From the NCBI RefSeq assembly GCF_003846445.2, contig NZ_CP030139.2, positions 1,550,001 to 1,614,000 of the forward strand: a DNA stretch of 64,000 bases. The letters run 5' to 3'. The position numbers were made by a program, and so were the translations under genes. Below are positions 38,250 to 47,360 of the stretch, in pieces. The notes below the pieces were generated by a model. The model was not told the origin of the DNA. It saw only the letters and a program-made list of their open reading frames with translations, and searched no databases. Origin of the DNA: Synechococcus elongatus PCC 11801. GTDB lineage: Bacteria > Cyanobacteriota > Cyanobacteriia > Synechococcales > Synechococcaceae. Position 1 is the stretch's first letter. Each line of letters begins with the position of its first letter.

Positions 38250-38945
38250 ATGTCTTTTAAGACGATTCTGGTGGCAGGAGCCAGTCGTGGCATCGGTCTT
38301 GCTGTTGCAGAACACCTCATCCACCAGTGCGATCGCCTTGTGGCAGTGTCGCGAACAGCGGCTCCGGTGAGGGAGTGGATTCAGGCAGATTTATCTGAGT
38401 TAGCGGGAATCAAAACGGTGGCTCAAGCGATCGGGGAGGATTCCCTCGATGCGCTGCTGTACATGGGTGGAACTTGGGAAACCCATGCGTTTACACCCCA
38501 ATATGACTTTGAAACCTGTTCGGATGAGGATATTGCTCGGGTTATTGCGGTCAATCTCCTTGCGCCGATTCGCTTGGTGAAAGCATTACTGCCTGCGCTG
38601 CGGCGATCGCATAATCCAAAAATTATTTTTATGGGCGCTCTTTCGGGTCGAGATAATTTCCCTGCTAGAGAGGTTGCCAATAGCGCGTCGAAGTTTGGGC
38701 TGCGGGGAGTCGTTCACGCCTTGCGGGAAGAATTGCGATCGCAGCAAATTGGGGTCACGGTGATTAATCCGGGTAATGTGGGCACCCCAGAAGTATTAGC
38801 GGATCTTGCAGCAGCCCACTTGACAGGCAGCGAGGCGATTCCCTTGAGTGATCTTCTGTCGATTCTTGACTGTGTTCTCTCTTTGTCGCGAGCCACCTGC
38901 ATCAAAGAGATTGATGTACCAGCCATGCTCGGGAGAGGGGCTTAG
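38250..38945 (+). CDS. Short-chain dehydrogenase with catalytic Tyr replaced by Asn
   Basis: 231 residues with a Rossmann fold. The cofactor motif is ILVAGASRGIGLAVAEHL, and N in AVNLLAP is kept. At the active site the usual Y-x-x-x-K is ANSASKFGLRG: Asn144 stands where Tyr is expected, while Lys148 and a plausible Ser132 remain. NNAG is also altered (LYMGGTW). The protein may bind NAD(P) without reducing a carbonyl, or use other chemistry. ATG 38250 is preferred over GTG 38247; AGGAAA lies upstream. It may close the signalling operon, though 120 bases separate it from the HD-GYP gene. Confidence 0.82.
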   Translation: MSFKTILVAGASRGIGLAVAEHLIHQCDRLVAVSRTAAPVREWIQADLSELAGIKTVAQAIGEDSLDALLYMGGTWETHAFTPQYDFETCSDEDIARVIAVNLLAPIRLVKALLPALRRSHNPKIIFMGALSGRDNFPAREVANSASKFGLRGVVHALREELRSQQIGVTVINPGNVGTPEVLADLAAAHLTGSEAIPLSDLLSILDCVLSLSRATCIKEIDVPAMLGRGA

Positions 38946-39181
38946 GACTATGGTCTCTAGTGCGGGGGTGTTTTCACGATCGCAACTACTACCAGTCGTC
39001 ATAACTATTCCCAACTCTGATCCTAGAGCTTGAGTAAGCCTCCCTGTTAGGTTGAAAGTCCTCAGCACAAGAGCTATGGCAGTTAGTGAAATCCAGTCTA
39101 GGCAAGCACAGAATCAACATACAATAAAACATCAAGATAAAGTAAAATTCAGTTTGGCGTTTTGAATTCTGTTTGCAGTTT
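38946..39181. other. Spacer at the left edge of the AT-rich island
   Basis: No gene seen. G+C falls sharply after about 39080. A short inverted repeat AATTCA / TGAATT lies at 39146-39168, just before the start of the HExxH protein gene. No HIP1 octamer, integrase site or tRNA is visible. The composition change, not a repeat, marks the edge. Confidence 0.4.
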
Positions 39182-40549
39182 ATGAAATTCTCAAATTTCA
39201 AGGAAATATCTAAACAATGGAATTGTTTTTCTGCAACAGATACGCTAGGTTCATTTGATTTTTATACGACAATAGTTTCTCTAGACTCCCTTACGCTACC
39301 AGAGATAAGAATTGCCAAAGAAAAGCTTTCTGAGTTTTATCAACATTCGCTCCAAGATCCAAACACTTTGCTAGATGAAAACTCATATCATCCCATAGCC
39401 AAGGTTTTTCCTTTGGCAGTACATGAATACACTCATTTTATCGATGCAACATCGACAATTTGGGGCCTTAATTATTTAAAAATAATGAAAGAATCTTATG
39501 AGTCAAATAATGTTAGAGGAGGTCGAGAATCTGATTTTCATAAAGCCAAAAAACATTATGATTTTATAAGAAAACTCAGGCTTCCTGAGTACTATACCCT
39601 TAGAGAACCTAACACTCTTAATGTTCGGCCATGGCGATATAAACTCACTACAGGCTTACTTTTTGATCAACAGGGCAATCCTTCTGACAGAGCAGTTGCT
39701 TTCACCCAGTTTATGAATGCAAAAAATGAGTTCTTAGTGAGATCTCCTATATCTATGGTTGCACTACTTGAGATGTCTGCAATGGCGCAAGAAGTGTTGA
39801 TGAATATATTTTTATTAATGTCTACTAATACTGAATTTCAATCAATTGAAGGTAGCCAGTACTCTAATGTACTAATGGAATATTTATACAATCCAGATAT
39901 TACCGAGTATTCTGTATGTGTTCATCTTGTAGCTAACTTGTTAAGCCTTGAGGATCCAGCACTAGCATTCAGAGTCTGTGCTGTCTTATCCAGAATTATA
40001 CTTAATGTCCCAATAAATTATTTTTCTAGACTATCCGAAAGCTGTCCGATTCAAAATATTTTAAGACTTCATGAGAATGATAATGCTGTTCAATACTTTA
40101 GAAATGGACTATCTTCCTGCGACTATGGAACATTATTTTATTTGATGTGTCATGCCCTTCCAAAAGGTAACTATGAGTCGGCGCAAGCAATTCAATCATC
40201 TGTAGAAGCATCTATCTCAGAACTTGGAATTAACCTCGAGGAAATGCAGTCTGATATGACTCGAGAAGCACAAGATCTTTGTCAACAGATTGTGACATCT
40301 AAAATTCCTGAGATACAACAACTAGCCAAAGCTGGATACCAAAACTTTCTTAAAATTAAAGCTAACAACCCTCGTATAACACTCGAACAGCTCAATCTTC
40401 CACCAGTACTTTTGTCTGATTCAGAATACCTAAGCATATTCCCAAACGCTAATAATCTATTGTCAACTTTTAATATTGATTCTGCCTTCGAAGAACTATA
40501 CTCGAAAGGTCAGGCTTGGGTTGAGCGATTTTCTGAGGCATGCGTATGA
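39182..40549 (+). CDS. Unknown protein with HEYTH (HExxH) zinc-protease motif, AT-rich
   Basis: 455 residues, no family recognised. FPLAVHEYTHFIDATSTIWG carries an HExxH motif at about residues 81-85 in a hydrophobic helix, the hallmark of zincin metallopeptidases. A candidate third ligand is Glu197 or Glu204 in ALLEMSAMAQEVL, about 112-119 residues later. The rest is mostly helical with no signal peptide or membrane segment, so it is probably cytoplasmic. Three sampled 60-base lines are 27, 27 and 35% G+C, against 58% in a line of gltX, and no HIP1 octamer occurs in it. Codon use (many AAA, TTA, AGA, ATA) differs from all neighbours. Recent transfer is likely. ATG 39182 preferred over TTG 39173. 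Confidence 0.8.
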   Translation: MKFSNFKEISKQWNCFSATDTLGSFDFYTTIVSLDSLTLPEIRIAKEKLSEFYQHSLQDPNTLLDENSYHPIAKVFPLAVHEYTHFIDATSTIWGLNYLKIMKESYESNNVRGGRESDFHKAKKHYDFIRKLRLPEYYTLREPNTLNVRPWRYKLTTGLLFDQQGNPSDRAVAFTQFMNAKNEFLVRSPISMVALLEMSAMAQEVLMNIFLLMSTNTEFQSIEGSQYSNVLMEYLYNPDITEYSVCVHLVANLLSLEDPALAFRVCAVLSRIILNVPINYFSRLSESCPIQNILRLHENDNAVQYFRNGLSSCDYGTLFYLMCHALPKGNYESAQAIQSSVEASISELGINLEEMQSDMTREAQDLCQQIVTSKIPEIQQLAKAGYQNFLKIKANNPRITLEQLNLPPVLLSDSEYLSIFPNANNLLSTFNIDSAFEELYSKGQAWVERFSEACV

Positions 40550-40873
40550 TTAAACTTAGTTTTGTTTTTACTAGCAGTAGCAATTAATAGTGCAAAGAAT
40601 AATTTCTGTCTTGTTTTAGCCTTGTCACAAAGAACGTAAAACAAGAACCTAGTAATGAAGGATTCCATTAGTTTCTAAAGGAAACTTTATTGTGCTTTCT
40701 AGCTGCTATAGAAAATATTGCAAATATTTACTACCCAATCTTTGGTTTTCAATAAGATGCCTAATCAGTAACCTCTCTACGGATGTCAACATTGAGAATA
40801 ATTGCTCTAGTTGGGGATTAATCAGCTGCCGTGACGCCGTACGATCGAGAACTGCAGCCCGTTGGAAATCACT
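40550..40873. other. AT-rich spacer between the island gene and gltX
   Basis: 324 bases without a credible gene; low G+C up to about 40790, then normal composition. It holds a nested inverted repeat at 40611-40646 (described separately) and presumably the gltX promoter. A possible short reading frame here overlaps gltX in another frame and is rejected. Confidence 0.45.
40611..40646. repeat. Nested inverted repeat downstream of the HExxH gene
   Basis: Outer arms CTTGTTTTA (40611-40619) and TAAAACAAG (40638-40646) are perfect; the 18-base spacer holds a second small palindrome TTGTCACAA. It lies 62 bases after the stop. It could be a terminator with the T-run inside the stem, a protein binding site, or the trace of an inserted element. 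Confidence 0.5.
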
Positions 40874-42319
40874 GTGTCAGTTCGCGTTCGCATTGCTCCT
40901 AGCCCCACCGGCAACCTCCACATCGGCACGGCACGCACCGCCGTCTTCAACTGGTTGTTTGCGCGGCGGCATCAGGGCCAGTTCATCCTGCGCATCGAAG
41001 ATACGGACCTCGAGCGATCGCGATCGGAATACACCGACAACATCCTGACCGGCCTCAAATGGCTGGGCTTGAACTGGGACGAAGGCCCGTTCTACCAAAC
41101 CCAGCGGCTCGACCTCTATAAAGCCGCCGTGCAGCAATTGCTCGACAGTGGCAAAGCCTATCGCTGCTACTGCACCGAAGCTGAACTCGAAGCCCTGCGC
41201 GAGTCGCAACGCGCCCGCAACGAAGCCCCGCGCTACGACAACCGCCACCGCGATCTGACGCCAGAGCAAGAAGCCGCGTTTCAAGCCGAAGGACGCGAAG
41301 CCGTGATTCGCTTCCGCATTGATGACGATCGCGAAATCGCTTGGACAGACTTAGTGCGCGATCGCGTTGTCTGGAAAGGCAGTGACCTCGGTGGCGACAT
41401 GGTGATTGCCCGCCGCAGTCCCGCTGGCACCATCGGCCAGCCGCTCTACAACCTCGCGGTCGTGGTCGATGACATCGACATGACGATCAGCCATGTGATT
41501 CGTGGCGAAGACCACATTGCCAACACCGCCAAGCAAATCCTGCTCTACGAAGCGCTGGGTGCAGCGGTGCCCAAGTTTGCCCACACGCCGCTGATCCTCA
41601 ACAAGGAAGGTCGCAAACTCTCCAAGCGCGATGGCGTCACCTCCATCTCCGACTTCCAAAACTTGGGCTATCTCCCCGAGGCGATCGCCAACTACATGAC
41701 CCTGCTCGGCTGGTCGCCCGTCGAAGGCATGGATGAACGCTTCAGCCTTGCCGATGCGGCTGCCGTCTTCGACTTCGATCGCGTCAACAAAGCCGGTGCC
41801 AAATTCGACTGGGACAAACTCAACTGGCTCAACAGTCAGGTGATCAAAGAGAAATCTGCCAGCGAGTTGGTCGCACTGCTACAGCCATTTTTGATCGGAG
41901 CGGGTGTCGATACAGCAGCCTATCCTGCGGCTTGGCTGGAAGAATTGGCGACCCTCTTGGGTCCCAGCCTCGTGACCTTGGCCGATGTCGTCGCCCAAAG
42001 CCAACTCTTCTTCAGTCAGAGCATTGAGCTGCAAGAAGACGCGATCGCCCAGCTGAGCCAAGAAGGTAGCAAAGCGGTTCTGCAGCAAATCCTTGAGGCG
42101 CTACCGAGTGAGGCGCTGACCCTCGAAGCCGCCAAAGGCTTGATCGATCAAGCAGTCAAAGCGGCGGGCGTCAAAAAAGGTATCGGCATGCGATCGCTGC
42201 GCGCTGCCTTGATGGGTTCGATGCAGGGTCCCGATCTGCTCACGAGCTGGGTGTTGCTGCATCAGGCTGGGCAAGCTCAACCGCGTCTGCAGGCTGCGAT
42301 CGCGGCAGCTCAGGGCTAA
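40874..42319 (+). CDS. gltX: Glutamyl-tRNA synthetase
   Basis: 481 residues, class I synthetase. [20 protein letters not shown] holds the HIGH-type motif (HIGT), and [10 protein letters not shown] the KMSKS-type motif. The C-terminal anticodon-binding helices end in [14 protein letters not shown]. In cyanobacteria it is usually non-discriminating, charging tRNA-Gln with Glu as well (family knowledge), and supplies Glu-tRNA for tetrapyrrole synthesis. GTG 40874 gives [16 protein letters not shown] 40862 would add four residues. The last 80 bases overlap the antiporter gene on the other strand. Confidence 0.97.
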   Translation: MSVRVRIAPSPTGNLHIGTARTAVFNWLFARRHQGQFILRIEDTDLERSRSEYTDNILTGLKWLGLNWDEGPFYQTQRLDLYKAAVQQLLDSGKAYRCYCTEAELEALRESQRARNEAPRYDNRHRDLTPEQEAAFQAEGREAVIRFRIDDDREIAWTDLVRDRVVWKGSDLGGDMVIARRSPAGTIGQPLYNLAVVVDDIDMTISHVIRGEDHIANTAKQILLYEALGAAVPKFAHTPLILNKEGRKLSKRDGVTSISDFQNLGYLPEAIANYMTLLGWSPVEGMDERFSLADAAAVFDFDRVNKAGAKFDWDKLNWLNSQVIKEKSASELVALLQPFLIGAGVDTAAYPAAWLEELATLLGPSLVTLADVVAQSQLFFSQSIELQEDAIAQLSQEGSKAVLQQILEALPSEALTLEAAKGLIDQAVKAAGVKKGIGMRSLRAALMGSMQGPDLLTSWVLLHQAGQAQPRLQAAIAAAQG

Positions 42320-44018
42320 CCCAAGCGGCAGGCCAATCCTGCCATTCCAGCCCGTCAATCGCTAACTGGCGATCGCGACTCAATCCCCAAAAGCGATCGC
42401 CAGTTTCGGCCACAGCGGGTAACAGCGCCAGTTCCCAGCCTTCCCCACGTTGGTGCAGCAACGGCAAAATCTGATCGGCTTCCAGCGCCTGCTGCCACTG
42501 CTGTACCGTCTGGCGATCGCTCAGCTCGATTTGGAAGAGTTCGCAGCGTTGCTCCTGCAACCGTTGCTGCCAGAGGTCGGCGCTGATTTGGGTGCTGTAG
42601 AGATGGGCGCGATCGTCGAGTGGGCAGAGGTCTACCACGGTCAGCCCTGTTTGTTCGGCAGGAGTCGGCTGATCGCGACCGAGTAGCAGCGTGATGCTTT
42701 CGCTTTCCCAGGCGGGTTCTGCTGGCACTTGGGCGATCGCCTGATGAGGCTGCTTGTTTTGCGCCAACAAGATGGTAAGAAGTCGTAGCTCAAGGTCATC
42801 ACCAACCAAAACAATTTGCTCGGGTCGATCCAAAACACCGAGTTTTTTCGCCACGGTCTTCGCTGAAAGTCCCTGCAAAAAGACCGTCATCAAAATCGTC
42901 AAAAACACCTGCGCTTTAATGGCTGCGCCACCCGCTAAGCCGCGATCGGTCAGCAGAATCGCAAACAGCGAGGCCACCGACGCCGAAATAATCCCGCGCG
43001 GTGCAATCCAGCTCAGAAAGGCTTTTTGTGCCCAGTTGAGGTCGCTGCCCCAAGTGCAGAGGCCAATGCTGAGCGGGCGCACGACCAGCATCAGCGCCAG
43101 CACGGTCAAGGGGCCGCCCCAACCCAAAGCGAAGAGACTAGCGATCGAGAGATCCGCTGCCAGCAGCACAAACAGGATCGAGATTGCTAAGGTCGTCAGC
43201 TGTCCCTTGAAGGTTTTAATCGCCTCCAAATCGGGAATCGCCACAGCCCGTAGCAACAGACCCGCAATCACCACCGCCAGCAAGCCTGCCTCGCTGATCA
43301 CTGCTTGAGCTGCGCCAAAAATTGCCCAGAGTGCGGCTAAAACGACGAGGGTTCGTAGTTCCTCCGAGAGGAAGCGGACTTGGCGCAAAAATAGTGCCAG
43401 CAGACCGCCACCGAGACTACCGGCGATCGCCCCAACGACCAGCCGCAGGATCAGTCCTTCCAGCACCAACCCCACATCCTGACTGCCACTCAGGACAAAG
43501 TTAAGAACGACCACCGCCAGAATCGCGCCGATCGGATCGATCAGGACGCCTTCGCCTTCTAGCAGGGTCGAGACCTTTGGATCAGCTTGAACTTGCCGTA
43601 ATAGGGGCGTCGTCACCGTCGGGCCGGTTACCACCACGATCGCACCGTAGAGGAACGCCAACGGCCAAGGAAACTCACTGAAGCTGTGAGCCGCGATCGC
43701 ACCGCCCAGAATCGTAATTCCTGCGCCTAGCGTGATCAGATTGCGCAGGCTGCCGGAAACTTGGAGAAGATTGCGCAGATCAAGGCTCAGTCCGCCTTCA
43801 AACAGGATCAGCGCCACACTGAGGCTGACCAAGGTTTCCAGCCCTTCCCCCAGTTGCTCAGGCTGCACCCAGTTCAAGCCATCAGGCCCCAGCAGCAAGC
43901 CGGTCAGCAACAGGAAGACAATTCCCGGTAACTTTGCCCAACTGGCCAAGACTTGAGCTGCGATGCCTGCAGCCACAGTCACGATCAGCAATAGGGTCGT
44001 GTCGAGTCCAGAATCCAT
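42240..44018 (-). CDS. Na+/H+ antiporter with C-terminal regulatory domain
   Basis: 592 residues: an N-terminal membrane part of about 12 helices (to about residue 390) and a soluble C-terminal part. The ion site region is [20 protein letters not shown], in the position of the CPA1 ND motif but with Ile in place of Asn (IDP). [13 protein letters not shown] and [11 protein letters not shown] are also typical of CPA antiporters. The C-terminal part starts like a TrkA-N fold ([20 protein letters not shown]). It exchanges Na+ or K+ for H+. Converges on gltX; the last 26 residues are coded antisense to gltX. Confidence 0.88.
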   Translation of the reverse strand: MDSGLDTTLLLIVTVAAGIAAQVLASWAKLPGIVFLLLTGLLLGPDGLNWVQPEQLGEGLETLVSLSVALILFEGGLSLDLRNLLQVSGSLRNLITLGAGITILGGAIAAHSFSEFPWPLAFLYGAIVVVTGPTVTTPLLRQVQADPKVSTLLEGEGVLIDPIGAILAVVVLNFVLSGSQDVGLVLEGLILRLVVGAIAGSLGGGLLALFLRQVRFLSEELRTLVVLAALWAIFGAAQAVISEAGLLAVVIAGLLLRAVAIPDLEAIKTFKGQLTTLAISILFVLLAADLSIASLFALGWGGPLTVLALMLVVRPLSIGLCTWGSDLNWAQKAFLSWIAPRGIISASVASLFAILLTDRGLAGGAAIKAQVFLTILMTVFLQGLSAKTVAKKLGVLDRPEQIVLVGDDLELRLLTILLAQNKQPHQAIAQVPAEPAWESESITLLLGRDQPTPAEQTGLTVVDLCPLDDRAHLYSTQISADLWQQRLQEQRCELFQIELSDRQTVQQWQQALEADQILPLLHQRGEGWELALLPAVAETGDRFWGLSRDRQLAIDGLEWQDWPAAWVSPELPRSQPADAVELAQPDAATPSS

Positions 44019-44071
44019 GCAAACGGGCCAGACTGTCCTAACAGCCTAGCCCTGACGCGATCTCCTCAGCC

Positions 44072-44323
44072 CTAGAAACGCTCAACGCTGGAGTTAAAGA
44101 TCGGCTCGACCCGCATCGCCAAGATGCTGCTGGGGCGCGCCACCATGTACTCGCCTTGAATGTTCTTAATCGGAATGTTGATCAGTTCCTTAGACTCATG
44201 CTTCGGCAAAAAGTCATTGCTGTACCAGCGTTGGAACTCTTGCAGATTGTGGAAACGGATTTCTTCGCGGTGACCGCCTTCAAAGAGCAGGTGGATAGCG
44301 TACTCGTTCGGCGTTCTCGGCAT
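44072..44323 (-). CDS. Conserved cyanobacterial protein of unknown function
   Basis: 83 residues. MPRTPNEYAIHLLFEGGHRE, FHNLQEFQRWYSNDF and EYMVARPSSILAMRVEPIF resemble a small family I know from other cyanobacteria as an unnamed conserved protein. It is soluble, with a mixed alpha/beta pattern. It stands alone, 53 bases ahead of the antiporter on the same strand. No function is known to me. Confidence 0.8.
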   Translation of the reverse strand: MPRTPNEYAIHLLFEGGHREEIRFHNLQEFQRWYSNDFLPKHESKELINIPIKNIQGEYMVARPSSILAMRVEPIFNSSVERF

Positions 44324-44579
44324 AGACAGCGCTCTAAAAGGTCTGTGTCAATAAAAGTATGGCTTGCCAAGGACTCACGAGTCTTGCCCGCATGACACTC
44401 TGCCGCTGCTTACCTGGCAGGTCCAGTGCAAGATAGACAGATCTGCCAATTCCTCACGTTAAAAGAGGTGCTGCCCTAGGACAGCACCTCGGTTTTTTAT
44501 CGGTTAGGGCGTTTATCTTGGCTCGCCCCATTTCATTCGGTATCTAAGATCTCAAACTTTGCACCCTGCAGAGACGTTT
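44324..44579. other. Gene-free spacer, possible small RNA
   Basis: 256 bases between two minus-strand genes with no credible protein gene on either strand. It contains the hairpin terminator described below, which has its better T-tail on the plus strand, where no gene precedes it. A plus-strand small RNA roughly within 44340-44500 is therefore possible. Confidence 0.4.
44465..44499 (+). terminator. Hairpin terminator with plus-strand T-tail
   Basis: GAGGTGCTG (44465-44473) pairs with CAGCACCTC (44482-44490), loop CCCTAGGA, then GGTTTTTTAT. On the minus strand the stem is followed only by TTTTAAC, so it could also serve the YqeG-type gene ending at 44580, but less well. Confidence 0.7.
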
Positions 44580-45131
44580 CTAAGATTTACTTAACATCTC
44601 TGGCCGAGCCAGGGGACTGGGATGGAGCTTCGCCCCAAGAACCCGCGAAATTTGGACTTCTAGGTTGCGCCACCAGTGGCTGCGCGGCAGCGATGAGGGT
44701 AAAACCATCGGCTCGACCAAGACCGTGAACACACCAAGACGGTTGCCCGCCAAGACATCGGTAAACAGGCGATCGCCGACCACTCCCACCTTTTCCAAGG
44801 GCAGCCCCATCTCATCTGCAGCTTGACGGATTTTGCGACGGGAGGGTTTGCGAGCTGCCAGAAAGTAGGGGATATCGAGGGCTTCAGCGATCGCGCTGAT
44901 CCGAGACTGACTGAGGTTATTGCTCACCAGCCAGAGAGAGAAGAACTGCCGCATTTCAGCAATCCAGTGCTGCAGCTCCTCCGAAATTTCACGGCTCATG
45001 GTCGGAACAAGCGTCTCATCCACATCGAGGATTAGACCTTGCAAGCCTGCAGCAAGCAATGGTTCTGCTGGGAGCCGCAAGATCGAGCCAGGAACGACCA
45101 GATCAGGTTGCAGTAAATGGTCGCGGGTCAT
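44580..45131 (-). CDS. YqeG-family HAD phosphatase
   Basis: 183 residues, HAD superfamily subclass IIIA. Catalytic DxDxT is in LILDVDETLVPTM; motif II Ser/Asn in WLVSNNLSQSR; motif III Lys in ARKPSRRKI; motif IV in VGVVGDRLFTDVLAGNRLG. The family includes phosphatidylglycerophosphate phosphatases in plants and yeast; the substrate here is not proven. It follows the DUF3727 gene by 3 bases. Confidence 0.88.
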   Translation of the reverse strand: MTRDHLLQPDLVVPGSILRLPAEPLLAAGLQGLILDVDETLVPTMSREISEELQHWIAEMRQFFSLWLVSNNLSQSRISAIAEALDIPYFLAARKPSRRKIRQAADEMGLPLEKVGVVGDRLFTDVLAGNRLGVFTVLVEPMVLPSSLPRSHWWRNLEVQISRVLGAKLHPSPLARPEMLSKS

Positions 45132-45134
45132 CGC

Positions 45135-45662
45135 TCAGGACATCCGCTCATCAAGCTCGGCGGTCAAGCGCTCTTCGATCGCCTCAAACTCTTCCGGAGA
45201 GAGTAGCTTGGCTTCGCCATCGACTAGCTTTGCCACCACGTAGATCGGCTCGAGTGGCACGAAGAAGGAGTATTCCTGCTCCTCGTGGTAGAAGCTGACC
45301 AGATGAATGAATTCTTCTTCAACTTCGCCGTCTTCCTCGAAGTCCGACTCGTCTTCTTCGTCCTCTAACTCAGGCAACTCCCCTTCAACCGTCAGCGTCA
45401 CAGCTGAATGGATCAGCGTCAGGTTTTGCTCTTGAAGAACTGCACTAGCAGTCGGCCATACAATTTCAATCTCTTCTTCATCCTCGACTAAGCGAGGAGG
45501 CGCATCCTCATCTTCATCATCCCAAGCGAAGAGGGAGACCGGCGTATCAATCGGCATGAGCAAGGCGTACTCTTGCCCATCGATCGGCACGAGATGCTCT
45601 AGATCGCAGAGCAGCGTTCGGCCAGCGTCATCCTGAACTAAGAGCGTGGGGACGTCTTCCAT
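45135..45662 (-). CDS. DUF3727 acidic protein
   Basis: 175 residues, strongly acidic, with runs such as ELEDEEDESDFEEDGEVEEE in the middle and two similar halves: an N-terminal DUF1292-like strand pattern (LLVQDDAGRTLLCDLEHLVP) and a C-terminal one (YVVAKLVDGEAKLLSPEEFE). DUF3727 occurs in cyanobacteria and plastids. ATG 45662 is used; the frame is open upstream into ruvX. It is 5 bases downstream of ruvX and upstream of the YqeG gene, so the three are likely one operon. Confidence 0.8.
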   Translation of the reverse strand: MEDVPTLLVQDDAGRTLLCDLEHLVPIDGQEYALLMPIDTPVSLFAWDDEDEDAPPRLVEDEEEIEIVWPTASAVLQEQNLTLIHSAVTLTVEGELPELEDEEDESDFEEDGEVEEEFIHLVSFYHEEQEYSFFVPLEPIYVVAKLVDGEAKLLSPEEFEAIEERLTAELDERMS

Positions 45663-45667
45663 GGAAC

Positions 45668-46117
45668 TCAGTGTTGAGTGGAACCGAAGCGGCGGGGCTC
45701 CCGCTGCTCGTCCAACCATTGTTGCAGAATCAGCGCCGCTGCCTTGCGATCGATCGCGCCTTTATCACGAGAGGGCGATCGCCCCTCAGCCTTGATCAAC
45801 TCTTCCGCTTCAAAGGAGGTCAGCCGCTCGTCGACGTAGGTAATTGGCAATTGCAGTGCCTTGCTGAGACGCGTGGCAAAGCGTTGAGTCTGCTTGGCCT
45901 GGGAACCGAGGCTGCCATCCATCGAGTAGGGCAGGCCAATCACCAACAATTCCACCTGTCGTTCTTGGGCGATCGCGCCGATCGCAGCGACATCGCTGGC
46001 AAAATCACGCCGAACAATTGTGGTCAGCCCTTGAACAGTAATGCCCAAGCGATCGCAACCCGCCACACCAATTCGGCGGCGACCAACATCTAAACCTAAA
46101 GCAGCGTACTGGGGCAT
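45668..46117 (-). CDS. ruvX: Holliday junction resolvase-like YqgF/RuvX
   Basis: 149 residues with an RNase H-like fold. Asp10 in ALGLDVGRRRIGVAG, Glu in VIGLPYSMDG region and YVDERLTSFEAEELI, and IDRKAAALILQQWLD carry the acidic site. In E. coli YqgF acts in 16S rRNA 5'-end processing; resolvase activity is reported in some species. Start MPQYAALGLDVG. Followed at once by the DUF3727 gene. Confidence 0.92.
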   Translation of the reverse strand: MPQYAALGLDVGRRRIGVAGCDRLGITVQGLTTIVRRDFASDVAAIGAIAQERQVELLVIGLPYSMDGSLGSQAKQTQRFATRLSKALQLPITYVDERLTSFEAEELIKAEGRSPSRDKGAIDRKAAALILQQWLDEQREPRRFGSTQH

Positions 46118-46124
46118 CGAATGA

Positions 46125-47303
46125 CTAGAGAACGGGCGGCAGATCCCAACCCGTGCTCAGCAGCGGTTCTGCATTGCGGGTACGGATCGGAACTGGAGCC
46201 GTGCTACCAATCCGACCGGGTGCAGGGGCACGTCCTGGCTGCAAGCCATTAAAAACATCCGCGAGCTGCAAGCCTTCCAGCGAAACAAAGCGCGTTTCCC
46301 GCAGCTTGTGCCAAACCGATCGCGCCATCAGGAGTCGCTGTCCCTGATGCTCTGCCCCAATCTGTTTGAGGTATTCTTCCCGCTCCGGCTGGTAGTCCGC
46401 TGAGGAAAGGTGCAGATCAGCCGCCGGACAGGCAGCCAACAGACGGGCCATGTGCGCAATCAACTCGGGATAGAGCCAGGTGTAGGCCGGATGCACCGTC
46501 AAACGGGCTACGTGGTTCTGGCTGCTGTCTTCGGCAATTTGAAGATGGAAATAGGCGATCGCGGCTTTGCGCTGCGGTTCAAACACATAGCCACTGCAAC
46601 GATGGTGGCCATTTAACCACTGCCAAAAACCGATACTCCAGCGGCGCAGCAAGCCGATTCGGAAATCATCGACGTGGCGATCGAAGGTTTGCCGCAGCAG
46701 CGGTGGCATCGAAACAGTATCGAGCTGATAGAGCAGTCCCGCATCGACATTGCTGACGGGCAACAGATTGGGGAGATCCGGTTCCCGCAGCGCTAGGGTT
46801 GCTAACTGCGCAGGCGACAAGCTCCAGTGGTTGAGCTGAGCGAGGGGCTGAAATCCGGTTTGGCGATAGAGCGCAATCAGTGATTGATCGCTGCTGTCCA
46901 CCTCACCAATCCAAGTGCGGGCTTCCCAAACTGTTTCCAAACAGTGGCGTAGCAGCCGAATGCCCACATCCTGAGCGAGAGTCATCGACTGGCCATCACT
47001 GAGGCTGGGCAGAAGTGCCAAGACGCGATCGATTCGCCACGTACTGCGGCTGTGGTTAAACGGACTCATTTGAATCGCGCCACAGGGCTTTTGCCCCGAT
47101 TCCGCCACTGCGATCGCGGCCAGATGGCGAGCCGGATTGGGGAAAGTGCTGAGTAACTTCAGCAACGGAAACCAGCGCTGCAGTGCATCCCAACTAATTC
47201 CACCGCTGCGATCGCCCTGCCAGTAGGGTTCCAGCCAAGTGAGATCGCGGTATTGGAGCGGCCGAATTTGCACTGATTCAGCGTTGTTGATCAGAGTTGA
47301 CAT
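46125..47303 (-). CDS. Large GNAT-related protein of cyanobacteria
   Basis: 392 residues, about twice a single GNAT. The N-terminal half has the acetyltransferase pattern (IRPLQYRDLTWLEPYWQG, GIRLLRHCLETVWEARTWIG, LYRQTGFQPLAQLNHW), and the second half a weaker repeat (VARLTVHPAYTWLYPELIAH, YLKQIGAEHQGQRLLMARS). The acetyl-CoA Q-x-x-G-x-G loop is not well kept. The C-terminus is Pro/Arg-rich. Substrate unknown. It lies 7 bases upstream of ruvX on the same strand and may head that operon. Confidence 0.7.
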   Translation of the reverse strand: MSTLINNAESVQIRPLQYRDLTWLEPYWQGDRSGGISWDALQRWFPLLKLLSTFPNPARHLAAIAVAESGQKPCGAIQMSPFNHSRSTWRIDRVLALLPSLSDGQSMTLAQDVGIRLLRHCLETVWEARTWIGEVDSSDQSLIALYRQTGFQPLAQLNHWSLSPAQLATLALREPDLPNLLPVSNVDAGLLYQLDTVSMPPLLRQTFDRHVDDFRIGLLRRWSIGFWQWLNGHHRCSGYVFEPQRKAAIAYFHLQIAEDSSQNHVARLTVHPAYTWLYPELIAHMARLLAACPAADLHLSSADYQPEREEYLKQIGAEHQGQRLLMARSVWHKLRETRFVSLEGLQLADVFNGLQPGRAPAPGRIGSTAPVPIRTRNAEPLLSTGWDLPPVL

Positions 47304-47360
47304 CAGTGGTTTGACAGCGCAGCTTGACCCTGATCTTAGCTTGTGGATCCGGGGCGATCG

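Noticed and set aside
39182-40549. Transposon or prophage carrying the HExxH gene
   Set aside because: No transposase, integrase, terminal repeats or tRNA-end duplication is visible on either side.
40692-41048. 118-residue frame overlapping the gltX start
   Set aside because: The first half lies in AT-rich spacer and the second is gltX in another frame; not protein-like.
44324-44499. Yfr1 small RNA
   Set aside because: The conserved unpaired ACTCCTCACAC motif is not present; only a partial likeness (TTCCTCACG).
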